DNA from: a virus
IMG/VR virus record: IMGVR_UViG_3300024520_000410
Location: 1 to 27,536 of that record
Length of the DNA stretch: 27,536 nt
Direction: 5' to 3' (one strand)
In this document: piece by piece, positions 16,179 to 23,184 of the stretch
Layout: each line of letters begins with the position of its first letter
Position numbering within the stretch: position 1 is the first letter of the stretch
Notes under the pieces: model-generated
What the model was told of the DNA's origin: nothing
Database searches by the model: none
The model's input: only the letters and a program-made list of their open reading frames with translations
Position numbers and translations under genes: made by a program

Positions 16179-16988
16179 ATGGCCTATCGGGAGCCGTTCT
16201 TCTGCTCGCGTCACATGTACAGGGGGGGCAGCGGGATCACCGCAGCCAGCGCAGCGGCGGCCGGGTTCCCCGCGTCGCGCGTCGCGGACGGCCGGCACGC
16301 TGTCAACTTCAAGCACGGAACATCGCAGGCGAATAACACGATCGCGGTAGACGCTGGCGGGGTACCGATCCTGAACTCGGATCGGCTGCTGATACCGACG
16401 GGGCACAACCTCGCGGGACTGCGCCTGCTCGTCGAGACGGACGACAACTCCGGGTTTGCGACGCCGACGACTATCCTTGACCTCAATCCCGTGGCGACCA
16501 GTGGCGTGATTAGCGCCGCGATCTCCGGTCCGGAGCGGCACATACGCTGCAACGTGGTGGACGTGTCGATCCCCGAATATCCCGAGATCTGGATCACGCG
16601 CGACCTCACGCCGACACGCGGCCCGGCTCCCGACTTCAAGGGCGATGGGCTCGTGGCGGCGCAGCCTAACATAGAGGTGATCGAGACACAGGGTGGCGAG
16701 ACGTTCCGGACCGTACACGGGCCGTCACGCAAAGTCTTCGACGTGGAGTGGCGCTTCCTGACCGACGTGGACATGGATCCAGCGGCGGGCACCTTCGGTG
16801 CGCTCGCGGTGGATACGAACTCCGGCGCGCTCCCGTTCTGGTTCTTCGATACGAACTCCGCACACGAGCCGATCTATGTAGAGCTGGTACGTCCGCTCGC
16901 GGATAGCGTCCAGCAGGATCACCCGGACCCGCGAGGCGCGGGCAACCGCTGGCGCGTGAGCCTGCAACTAATCGAAGTCCTCGCCTAG
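16179..16988 (+). CDS. Distal tail protein-like
   Basis: The 269-aa protein follows the tape measure and precedes the hub, the normal place of the distal tail protein. It starts MAYREPFFCSRHMYRGG, has an Ala-rich N-terminal part, and a C-terminal beta domain ending in a strand (WRVSLQLIEVLA) typical of proteins that pair with tube and hub rings. The ATG is one base after the tape measure stop, with GGAGG inside the end of that gene. Family assignment is by position and architecture. Confidence 0.7.
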   Translation: MAYREPFFCSRHMYRGGSGITAASAAAAGFPASRVADGRHAVNFKHGTSQANNTIAVDAGGVPILNSDRLLIPTGHNLAGLRLLVETDDNSGFATPTTILDLNPVATSGVISAAISGPERHIRCNVVDVSIPEYPEIWITRDLTPTRGPAPDFKGDGLVAAQPNIEVIETQGGETFRTVHGPSRKVFDVEWRFLTDVDMDPAAGTFGALAVDTNSGALPFWFFDTNSAHEPIYVELVRPLADSVQQDHPDPRGAGNRWRVSLQLIEVLA

Positions 16989-19867
16989 TGCTCGCGCTTA
17001 CCGCCGAGCAGCAGGAAGCCTCCGGAGCGCGCGAGGTGATGGCGGTCAACTTCGTCACCGTCGTCGCCTACTCGGATAAGGATGCAGGGACGGTGCTCCA
17101 GACGTGGCGCTTCGCGGATCTGCCGGTGACGTTCAATTCGGACGCGTACGAATCACTGCTGATCGACGTCACCCCGCAGACCGACTCCATGGTCCACCTT
17201 CCGCGCCTCGAATCCGCCGGCTCGGATGGCGTGCCGGGCCGCACACTGCGAGCAGTCATCCACCGCGGCGACATCGACGGCACGCTGCTCTACGAAGACA
17301 TGCGAGGGCAGAACCTGGAGTCCGCTTCCGTCGAGTGGTTCCAGGTACTGGTCCCGCTCGGCGGGCAAGGCGCAGACGTTCCGCCGCTGGAGAACATCCA
17401 ATCCGTGCAGGCGGCCGTCGCGGCGATGGTGATCGGGGACCGCGTCGTCCGGTTCAACGGAGACTTCGAGGACTGGGAAGTAACCGATAAGGGGATCGAG
17501 ATCACGGCGCGCGCTGCGCGGCCGGCGATCCCGTGGATCATCGCAAGCGACGCTACGCAGGTAGACCCTGACGACGTCGGGCGGCGCTTGCCCTTCGTAT
17601 ACGGGAAGATGGGGAAGGTCCGCGCCGTCGGCTGGGACGTCGGCGCAGCGTCTACGCTCTCGACGCTGATCGACGAGGATGACACGACCATCGTCGTCAC
17701 AGACGGCTCGCGCTTCCCGACCTCGGGCTCCGGTCTGATCGGCACGGAGTCCGTGTCCTGGACGGGGCGGACAGCGAACTCGCTCACGACCGTCACGCGC
17801 GGAGCCGACGGCACGACGGCCGTGTCGCACGCGCTCGGGGAGGTACTGGTAGAGACGATCGCGACGGCTACGTGGATCGTCAACGCACGCGAGTCTGACG
17901 CCTTCGGAGACCTCTTCGTAGTGTCCCCCTACAACGGCGCCGTGGTGCGTGTCGATGCGAGCCTGTACACGTCCACGCTCGCGGACACGACCACGATCAG
18001 CGGCGAGACGGTGACGTCGGTCAAGTTCACGGCCGCTAATCTGCGTGCGCTGCTGATCGACATCGCATCCAAGGGCACGCTCGGAGAGGGCGCGCTCGCT
18101 ACGGAGGAACGCTTCCCGGACGCCTACCCGAACACGCCGGCCGCGCAGGATCACTATTCATGGCTGGACGGGAACATCCAGACGGGCCGGACATCGAACA
18201 CCATCAACCGCCGGCTCCGCTTCGAGGAGAGCGGACCCCGCGCCGATCGAGTGATCGAGAAGTGTACCTATCGGTTCCATGCGAGCCTGACGAACACGGC
18301 GACGATTCAGCTCCGCGAGACCTCGGGCGGCGCCGTGCTCGAAACGATTACCAACAGCTTCGGCGTGACCCATCAGGCGTGGTGGGAGATCGAGACCACG
18401 GACGCCGGCCTGCTCGGCTCGGAGCTATGGATTACCACGTCGGTCGGCACGGTGACGATCCTGGCGGTGAGCCGCATCGAGCACTTCGCGGGTGTCTTCC
18501 CGTTCGAGTGGGTGAAGCCGAAGGCGACGGCGTCCAGCATGGGGACGTTCGGTCACTTCACCGATGGCGAGACGGCGGTCGGCGGGGTGACGACGCTCAC
18601 GACTGCGGGCTCTACGCGCGTGTTCACGATCACCTACGACACGGACACAGGGGACCCGCCCGAGGAGATCCGGTACCGCGTCTACGCCAAGCTGAACGCG
18701 GGCACGTCCACTGCGTCCGAGGTGCGGATCCAGGGATCGGGGGACGCGCTCGGGACTTGGATCGGTCGCTCGAAGAACACGGGCGGCGCTATTGAGGGGT
18801 TCTTCGAGACGGTCATCACGTCCGACAATGATTCCGGCGAGCTGGCGTCTGACGTGATCCAGGTCCAGCTACAGAACGGGAACGCCGGGACGTCGTCGAA
18901 CGTCACCGAGGTCGAACGCTGGGAGCTTCGCCCGGCTCTGACCTCGTCGGCCGAGATCGCCGCGACCACGGTCGGCATCGGGCTCGTGCTCTTCGCGGAC
19001 CTGGACGGGATCGTAGCGGCCGGCGGGAACTACATCGCCGCAGACGGTGTCGTCCTGGAGAAGATGCCGGACATTCTGCGGCACGTGATCGCGGACCTCG
19101 CGGGTGAGGGGCAGACGGCGATCTCTGCGAACTGGGACGACGCCGCGAGCGCGACGAACCTGGACGACAACGTCCACGCGCTGGTTCTGAACACGCTCGG
19201 CGCCAGCTTCGAGGAGATCGTGGAGCGGGCGGCGTTCGACTCGCGCGCGAATATCGGAGTGACGCACGGGAGCGCCGCGACGCCGCTCCGAATCTGGGAG
19301 ATGCTGGCAGCGGAGAGCGACTATACGTGGGACCCGCCGGGCGGCGGCGCCGTGTCGCGTACGATCTCACGCTACAGGAACGTTACGGAGAAGCTCCGTC
19401 CTAGCTTCGAGGTGTTCACCCGCTTCCGTGCGCTTTACAACTGGGACGCGTCGCGCGGCGACGGTCCCGAGGCGTTCGACTCCGTGGTCCGGATCGACAC
19501 CGATCAGGCGGACACGCACGGCTCTACCGGCGGGCCGTCGAACACGGAGATCGCGACGGCCGAGACGATCTACGGACGCCGCGACGCTCCGGCCGTGCTC
19601 TTCCCCACGATCCGCGACGAACTCACGGCCGAAGAGGTGCTCGGGTACTACGCGAAAGAACGCATCCGCGAGGGCGTGCGAGAGTTCAGCGTGTTCGGCG
19701 TCGTCTGGATCGAAGCCTACGACCTGGAGCAAGGGGACGTGGTCCTACTCGAAGTGGACTGGCTGGACCCCGTCGAAGACCCGAACGGCGCGCGGCTCCG
19801 TATCGTGCAGATTGACAAGGATCCGTCCACTAACACCTTCGACGTCTACGGGGTAGAGGTCTCGTGA
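16988..19867 (+). CDS. Tail hub/tip protein with inserted beta-sandwich modules
   Basis: This 959-aa protein starts at GTG sharing TAGTG with the previous gene. Residues about 1-215 resemble siphovirus hub N termini (Tal/gpJ-like), ending with DDVGRRLPFVYGKMG. Residues about 225-290 hold a small recurring phage motif (SRFPTSGSGLIGTE ... TVTRGADGTTAVSHALG). Residues about 384-500 and 506-652 look like two beta-sandwich (carbohydrate-binding-like) modules. Residues about 655-959 return to hub-like sequence, closing with VWIEAYDLEQGDVVLL. The protein probably closes the tail tip and, through the inserts, contacts the host surface. It is the main receptor-binding candidate in the late operon. Confidence 0.8.
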   Translation: MLALTAEQQEASGAREVMAVNFVTVVAYSDKDAGTVLQTWRFADLPVTFNSDAYESLLIDVTPQTDSMVHLPRLESAGSDGVPGRTLRAVIHRGDIDGTLLYEDMRGQNLESASVEWFQVLVPLGGQGADVPPLENIQSVQAAVAAMVIGDRVVRFNGDFEDWEVTDKGIEITARAARPAIPWIIASDATQVDPDDVGRRLPFVYGKMGKVRAVGWDVGAASTLSTLIDEDDTTIVVTDGSRFPTSGSGLIGTESVSWTGRTANSLTTVTRGADGTTAVSHALGEVLVETIATATWIVNARESDAFGDLFVVSPYNGAVVRVDASLYTSTLADTTTISGETVTSVKFTAANLRALLIDIASKGTLGEGALATEERFPDAYPNTPAAQDHYSWLDGNIQTGRTSNTINRRLRFEESGPRADRVIEKCTYRFHASLTNTATIQLRETSGGAVLETITNSFGVTHQAWWEIETTDAGLLGSELWITTSVGTVTILAVSRIEHFAGVFPFEWVKPKATASSMGTFGHFTDGETAVGGVTTLTTAGSTRVFTITYDTDTGDPPEEIRYRVYAKLNAGTSTASEVRIQGSGDALGTWIGRSKNTGGAIEGFFETVITSDNDSGELASDVIQVQLQNGNAGTSSNVTEVERWELRPALTSSAEIAATTVGIGLVLFADLDGIVAAGGNYIAADGVVLEKMPDILRHVIADLAGEGQTAISANWDDAASATNLDDNVHALVLNTLGASFEEIVERAAFDSRANIGVTHGSAATPLRIWEMLAAESDYTWDPPGGGAVSRTISRYRNVTEKLRPSFEVFTRFRALYNWDASRGDGPEAFDSVVRIDTDQADTHGSTGGPSNTEIATAETIYGRRDAPAVLFPTIRDELTAEEVLGYYAKERIREGVREFSVFGVVWIEAYDLEQGDVVLLEVDWLDPVEDPNGARLRIVQIDKDPSTNTFDVYGVEVS

Positions 19868-20547
19868 TCCAGTACAAGCCGGGCGTAGTGCTTCGGCCGT
19901 TCCACGCTTACCACGGGATGCAAGCGATCCTGGACGCAGCAGACCGCACGTCCCCGCCGACCGTGGGCGGCATCGTCGTCGTGACGAGCGCGCACCGTGC
20001 GTCGTCGCTCGCCGACTCGCTACACCCCGAGGATCGTGCGTTCGACTTCCGCGTCCGTTCGTCCGACCCCGAGCTAGACGGGAACGTCCTGGCACCCGGG
20101 CCGCGCATCGCTTGGCGGATGGCGGGTGATTGGGTCATGGCGATGCGGATCGCGCTCGGGGAAGGCTACGACGTAATCCGCGAGGCGGACATGATCGACA
20201 CGGGTGACGGCGTCGCGGCGGCGCAGGTCATTCATATCCATGCGGAGTGGGATCCGCCAGAGGGGATAGAGATGCCGAAGACAGAGCCGGCGAAGCCGGC
20301 GTCCGTGGGTTCGATCGTGGGGTGGATCCTTCGCAGTCCGCTGCTCGGGTTCGTTCCGAGGGGGTACCTGACGAAGGCGGCAGCGTACGCGCAGGTCGTG
20401 GCGGGCGTGGGTCTGCTGGGCTCGTGGGTCGCGACGTCGATCTCTACGGGCGAGGTCAACCCGACCTCACTCGACGCGATCCTCGGCTCGATCCTCGCAG
20501 CGAACGGAGCGCAGGGGGCAGGGATCCGACGCGCGCTCGACGAATGA
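19864..20547 (+). CDS. M15-like peptidase endolysin with C-terminal membrane segment
   Basis: The 227-aa protein starts at GTG overlapping the hub stop. Residues about 1-130 fit the M15 D,D-carboxypeptidase/L,D-endopeptidase pattern that cuts peptidoglycan cross-links: S52-x-H54-x6-D61 (SLHPEDRAFD) and a later H124-x-H126, giving plausible zinc ligands H54, D61 and H126. Residues about 174-193 form a hydrophobic helix inside an otherwise unfamiliar C-terminal domain of about 90 aa. No wall-binding domain is visible, which suits a Gram-negative host. The membrane segment may anchor the enzyme or supply holin/pinholin-like function. The next gene, a small membrane protein, overlaps by ATGA, completing a likely lysis pair. 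Confidence 0.78.
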   Translation: MIQYKPGVVLRPFHAYHGMQAILDAADRTSPPTVGGIVVVTSAHRASSLADSLHPEDRAFDFRVRSSDPELDGNVLAPGPRIAWRMAGDWVMAMRIALGEGYDVIREADMIDTGDGVAAAQVIHIHAEWDPPEGIEMPKTEPAKPASVGSIVGWILRSPLLGFVPRGYLTKAAAYAQVVAGVGLLGSWVATSISTGEVNPTSLDAILGSILAANGAQGAGIRRALDE

Positions 20548-20735
20548 GTCACGAGCGCAAGCCGAAGCTCGACCCGGCAGAGGAAGCTCTGCGCCGCTGG
20601 CTAGAGGGGCGGCCGTTCCTCGTGGTCTATCCGGTCGCGCTTGCGTGGTGGGCGGTCGGAGCGCCCATCCTCGGGACGCTCAGGGGCATTCGGGGCGTGC
20701 TCCGACGCAGGAAAAGGAACGGCCCGAAGCGCTGA
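20544..20735 (+). CDS. Small membrane protein, holin/spanin candidate
   Basis: The 63-aa protein MSHERKPKLD... starts at the ATG overlapping the endolysin stop. A hydrophobic helix covers residues about 27-43 (VVYPVALAWWAVGAPIL) and the tail is strongly basic (RRRKRNGPKR). One TM helix with a positive C terminus, placed directly after an endolysin, is a common holin layout. Its last codons form the left arm of the hairpin that ends the operon. Confidence 0.75.
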   Translation: MSHERKPKLDPAEEALRRWLEGRPFLVVYPVALAWWAVGAPILGTLRGIRGVLRRRKRNGPKR

Positions 20736-20752
20736 CTGGAACGCCTCGGGCC
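20721..20752. terminator. Hairpin at convergent end of late operon
   Basis: GGCCCGA (20721-20727) pairs with TCGGGCC (20746-20752); an inner GCG/CGC adds three pairs after one mismatch. It lies between the late operon and the leftward VRR-NUC gene, whose stop is 40 bp away, so it could end transcription from both sides. No T-run follows. Confidence 0.6.
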
Positions 20753-20791
20753 GGACCCCACACTAGAAGCTCACCGTACCCCGAGAGCGTA

Positions 20792-21118
20792 TCACCTTGA
20801 CGCGAGCCGTCGAGACCTGACGCGATGCGTCGCAAGCGCGCTCGCTACCCGCAGCGCCGCGAGCGCCTGCGTCTCCGTCTCGACGACGAAGTGTGGCCCG
20901 CCGTTCCAGTCTGCGTGAGTGCGCTTCTGCGTCACTTCGAGCGCGCCGTCGGGACCCTTCACTTCCAGCAACAGAGTCTCCCCCTGATAGCCTACGACGA
21001 GATCCCAGAACCCCGAGGGGTTCGACTCCTGGATCCGGAAGACGCGCGCTCCAGCGGCCTCCAGGACGGCGACAATGCCGGGCTCTGTTGAGTCTCGACG
21101 CTTCCCCCCTCGGCGCAT
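20792..21118 (-). CDS. VRR-NUC domain nuclease
   Basis: The 108-aa protein matches the stand-alone phage VRR-NUC family, small PD-(D/E)xK-fold nucleases proposed to resolve branched DNA. Visible active-site candidates are E12 in DSTEPGIV, D39 in SGFWDLVVG, and E52-x-K54 in LLLEVKG. The start is the ATG at 21118, with AAAGGGGAACC upstream on the minus strand; a longer in-frame reading continues upstream but is Arg/Ser/Pro-rich and looks non-coding. It may process recombination or replication intermediates made with the ERF annealing protein. It is the last gene of the leftward cassette. Confidence 0.85.
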   Translation of the reverse strand: MRRGGKRRDSTEPGIVAVLEAAGARVFRIQESNPSGFWDLVVGYQGETLLLEVKGPDGALEVTQKRTHADWNGGPHFVVETETQALAALRVASALATHRVRSRRLASR

Positions 21119-21305
21119 GGTTCCCCTTTCGAGATTCGGCGGGGGGTTCTTCGCGATCTCTGGTAGACTGCGGAGCGTGGTTGGTCTGCGTCGGGCCGGT
21201 CCACCCCTGATCGCTTCGAGGGTGGGCCGGCTCTTCGCTTCTGTCTCCAGCTTCGGTGATCCAGTTCGCCACCATGCACCCCCCGGGCATGGCCGATCTA
21301 GGGGC

Positions 21306-21341
21306 GGCGAGAGCCGTCTTCCCCGTAGTGGGCGAGAGCCG
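21306..21341. repeat. 11-bp direct repeat in the non-coding gap
   Basis: GGCGAGAGCCG occurs at 21306-21316 and 21331-21341. The 25-bp period is neither a codon multiple nor part of a longer repeat. Each copy can also fold as GGC/GCC around GAGA. Two copies are too few to call iterons. Confidence 0.5.
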
Positions 21342-21382
21342 AAAGCGAAGCCTGCGCTGGAACTCGCGGGTCCATGCCCGCA

Positions 21383-21408
21383 CCCCGTTTTTTGTGCCTG
21401 TAACGGGG
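21383..21408. terminator. CCCCGTT/AACGGGG hairpin
   Basis: Seven perfect pairs (21383-21389 with 21402-21408) enclose a 12-base loop containing most of a T6 run. On the minus strand it lies 26 bp beyond the stop of the 143-aa gene, where it could attenuate transcription before the VRR-NUC gene. On the plus strand a GCGGG/CCCGC hairpin just upstream followed by the T6 run looks like a rightward terminator. Confidence 0.45.
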
Positions 21409-21434
21409 AAGGATCGAAACAGGACCCCGCAACT

Positions 21435-21866
21435 CTACTCGCTCGGGGTGGACGAGAGCAAGGCGTCCGGGTCGAACTTGCGCGCGCCTCCCCTGCCGAT
21501 TGAATCGGCGAACTCGGCGAGCTTGCGGCGCACGCGCTCGCGCTCTTCGGGTGAGACCTTCTCGCGTTCCTTCGGCGGCGACGCGTGCGGGTATGGTTGC
21601 TGCGCGTCCTGCATGCGTCCGGCGCCGGACGCGAGCGCGAGGTCCTCGGCCTTCCGTAACCACTTCTGGAAGGTCGCCTTCCAGGACTTGCGGCGGATTC
21701 CCCGCGACTGATGGTAGTCGCGGCAGTCATCCCAGTGGCGGGGCAGCGTGCGCGAGTTCAGGAAGCGCCACGGCTGCGCGCGGAACCACGTCCAGAATTG
21801 ACGCAGCTCGACGTCTGACAACGTGTCGGAGAGCCGCTCGGGCGCCTCCGTCTGTCCGCCTGCCAC
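21435..21866 (-). CDS. 143-aa basic protein, possible replication accessory
   Basis: The protein starts at GTG sharing TAGTG with the stop of the XRE regulator, so the two are translationally coupled. Residues about 17-80 form a Trp-rich helical domain (FWTWFRAQPWRF ... WKATFQKWLRKAEDLA) reminiscent of C-terminal DNA-binding domains in phage replication initiators or DnaT-like loaders, followed by a charged helix (SPPKEREKVSPEERERVRRKL). I cannot name the family with certainty. Position beside a repressor and opposite the recombination genes supports a DNA replication or regulation role. Confidence 0.7.
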   Translation of the reverse strand: MAGGQTEAPERLSDTLSDVELRQFWTWFRAQPWRFLNSRTLPRHWDDCRDYHQSRGIRRKSWKATFQKWLRKAEDLALASGAGRMQDAQQPYPHASPPKEREKVSPEERERVRRKLAEFADSIGRGGARKFDPDALLSSTPSE

Positions 21867-22099
21867 TACGACGCGCGTCGGTCGGAGCGGAACAGACGCG
21901 ACGCGTCAGAGTCTGGAAGCTCGAACGCTTCCAGGATCTGTTGCATCGTCGAGAAGCGCGGCACGACCTGACCGGACTCGATCAAGTAAATTGTGCCGAT
22001 CGTGACGTCCGAGCGTTCGGCCAGGTCCTCGCGTGTCCAGAGCCGCGCCTCGCGTTCCTTGCGGAGCCGCGAACGTGGGCGTGGGTCAGGGGTTCGCAT
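21866..22099 (-). CDS. XRE-family helix-turn-helix regulator
   Basis: The 77-aa protein is mostly one Cro/CI-type HTH domain (residues about 18-63): LWTREDLAERSDVTIGTIY, then LIESGQ and P-R-F-STMQQILEAF, the usual XRE landmarks. There is no C-terminal oligomerisation or cleavage domain, so it is Cro-like in size. The ATG at 22099 is preceded by GGAGG. It faces the divergent control region with an inverted repeat at 22116-22152, its likely operator, and probably controls the rightward early promoter and itself. Confidence 0.9.
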   Translation of the reverse strand: MRTPDPRPRSRLRKEREARLWTREDLAERSDVTIGTIYLIESGQVVPRFSTMQQILEAFELPDSDASRLFRSDRRAS

Positions 22100-22105
22100 G
22101 GGCGC

Positions 22106-22134
22106 TTGCCTCCTAAGTGTGTGTTCGTCATAAT
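22106..22134 (+). promoter_or_regulatory. Sigma70-like promoter for rightward early genes
   Basis: TTGCCT (22106-22111), a 17-bp spacer and CATAAT (22129-22134) make a credible -35/-10 pair in a GC-rich genome. Transcription would start near 22141, about 26 bp before the first early gene. The left half of the inverted repeat lies inside the spacer, which suits repression by the adjacent XRE regulator. Confidence 0.6.
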
Positions 22135-22152
22135 CGGGAGCCTACACACACT
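22116..22152. promoter_or_regulatory. Inverted repeat, likely operator of the XRE regulator
   Basis: AGTGTGTG (22116-22123) and CACACACT (22145-22152) are perfect 8-bp arms 21 bp apart, flanking the -10 box. The symmetry extends outward: CTCCTAAGTGTGTG on the left against the complement of CACACACTAGGAG on the right, with one extra A on the left, so the two genes' ribosome sites are mirror images as well. Each arm could be one regulator site, with looping or cooperative binding between them. Confidence 0.6.
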
Positions 22153-22166
22153 AGGAGCATGATTCA

Positions 22167-22565
22167 ATGCGACCTTCTTTCGAGACCGTAGACCGCGAGC
22201 TAGAGCGCCAGGTAGAGGACGACGGGCTCGACGCGGCCGTGGAAGCGTGGGAACGCTGGAGCATGGAAGAGCACGTCAGGCGCGCGGAGGCGAACGTATC
22301 GACGATCGCGGACCGGATGCGCGCGGAGGCGGACGAGGTGCGCGACGCCTACGCGGAGCGAGGCTTCGCGGAGCCGTGCGGCGCGGCCATGCTGAGGGAG
22401 CGCGCGAACGCGACCTTGGACTTCGGCGCCTTCGTCCAGATCGCGGCGCTCGTCCTGATGGCGAAGGGGTACGCGGGAATGTTCGGGGTCGGGACGGCGG
22501 ACTTCGACCGCTCCGACGTCTCCTACTGGAGCAAGCGCGCGGCGCGCTACGTCGTCGGGCATTGA
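22167..22565 (+). CDS. Hypothetical 132-aa early protein
   Basis: This is the first rightward early gene. The 132-aa protein has an acidic helical N-terminal two-thirds, a short hydrophobic stretch (FVQIAALVLMAKGYAGMF, residues about 91-108) and a small C-terminal tail. TAGGAG lies 9 bases before the ATG, and an upstream out-of-frame ATG at 22159 opens only a short peptide. First position behind a controlled promoter suggests a host-takeover or regulatory role, but no family is recognised. Confidence 0.75.
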   Translation: MRPSFETVDRELERQVEDDGLDAAVEAWERWSMEEHVRRAEANVSTIADRMRAEADEVRDAYAERGFAEPCGAAMLRERANATLDFGAFVQIAALVLMAKGYAGMFGVGTADFDRSDVSYWSKRAARYVVGH

Positions 22566-23002
22566 GCGAGCTACTGGCCGTCCACTTCGGGCAGTCCCAG
22601 GACGGCGACCCGATCTCTCGTAACGAGGAACTACGGCGGAAGTGCGTCGCCTACCACGTGCGGAACCCGGACGTCCGGGTCCAGTTTGACAAGTGGGTCC
22701 GCCAACTGATCGACGCCGGCCGCAGCCGGTACGGCGCAGACGCGATCATGGAGCGCATCCGCTGGGAGACCGCGCTAGGGAACCCGAAGGCGCTGCGCCC
22801 GTTCAAGATCGCGAACGAACACGCGTCATTCTACGCGCACGACTGGGCGTGGAGGTACCCGGGGGAGCGTCGGTTCTTCAGTCTGAAGAATCAGAAGACG
22901 CACTGGGAGGCGCCGCTCGCTGGGCGCTTCTCGCACGCCGGGGGGGCGTTCGCGCTCGGGTCACGGCTCCGTGTCGAACGGAACGCACGGGCGCATCCGT
23001 GA
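22562..23002 (+). CDS. Hypothetical 146-aa early protein, TTG start
   Basis: I place the start at the TTG overlapping the previous stop as TTGA; the frame upstream of it is Gly/Arg-rich shadow sequence. The 146-aa protein has a helical start, KWVRQLIDAGRSRYGADAIMERIRWE, then FKIANEHASFYAHDWAWRYPGERRFFSLKN. This arrangement is known from small uncharacterised phage proteins in replication regions. No enzymatic motif is evident. Confidence 0.75.
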   Translation: MSELLAVHFGQSQDGDPISRNEELRRKCVAYHVRNPDVRVQFDKWVRQLIDAGRSRYGADAIMERIRWETALGNPKALRPFKIANEHASFYAHDWAWRYPGERRFFSLKNQKTHWEAPLAGRFSHAGGAFALGSRLRVERNARAHP

Positions 23003-23184
23003 AGCGAGACCACCCGCCCGAGCGCCGCTACGTAAAGGCGAATGCGTCACGGTGTCGGCATGCCCGATGGGACCCACTCCGGCAGCGTATCATCCGATGC
23101 GCGAACGACGCCGTCAGGCGGAGCTACACAACCCGGCGCCTCTGCGCCACACACTGGAGCGAAGAGAATGTCCGCAGGACCTGA
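22999..23184 (+). CDS. 61-aa Cys/His protein, putative zinc finger
   Basis: This small gene starts at GTG overlapping the previous stop (GTGA) and overlaps the ERF start by 17 bp. The 61-aa product is very basic and places C19, H21, C34, C49 and H52 in a C...C...C-x2-H pattern that could bind zinc. Such small Cys/His proteins are frequent in phage early operons and are often proposed to bind nucleic acid. Confidence 0.6.
   Translation: MKRDHPPERRYVKANASRCRHARWDPLRQRIIRCANDAVRRSYTTRRLCATHWSEENVRRT

Larger units (their letters stand above)
21119..21434. other. 316-bp stretch without a convincing gene
   Basis: Open frames cross this stretch on both strands, but none has a good start, ribosome site and natural composition. 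It contains a 12-bp imperfect hairpin (21195-21206 with 21220-21231, one T:G contact), a short inverted repeat CCATGC/GCATGG (21272-21277, 21287-21292), an 11-bp direct repeat GGCGAGAGCCG (21306-21316 and 21331-21341, 25 bp apart), GCGGG/CCCGC followed by a T6 run, and a CCCCGTT/AACGGGG hairpin (21383-21408). It may hold an origin, an untranslated leader or a small RNA. Confidence 0.5.

Noticed and set aside
21360-21430. Possible tRNA (a TTCGATCC-like segment on the minus strand)
   Set aside because: No matching acceptor stem, D-arm or anticodon arm could be built around it.
21256-21711. 151-aa rightward ORF
   Set aside because: Its second half is antisense to the 143-aa leftward gene and its composition is not protein-like.
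20792-21730. 312-aa form of the VRR-NUC protein
   Set aside because: The first 204 residues are Arg/Ser/Pro-rich, overlap the 143-aa gene in another frame, and lack domain features. The ATG at 21118 has a good ribosome site and gives a normal VRR-NUC length.
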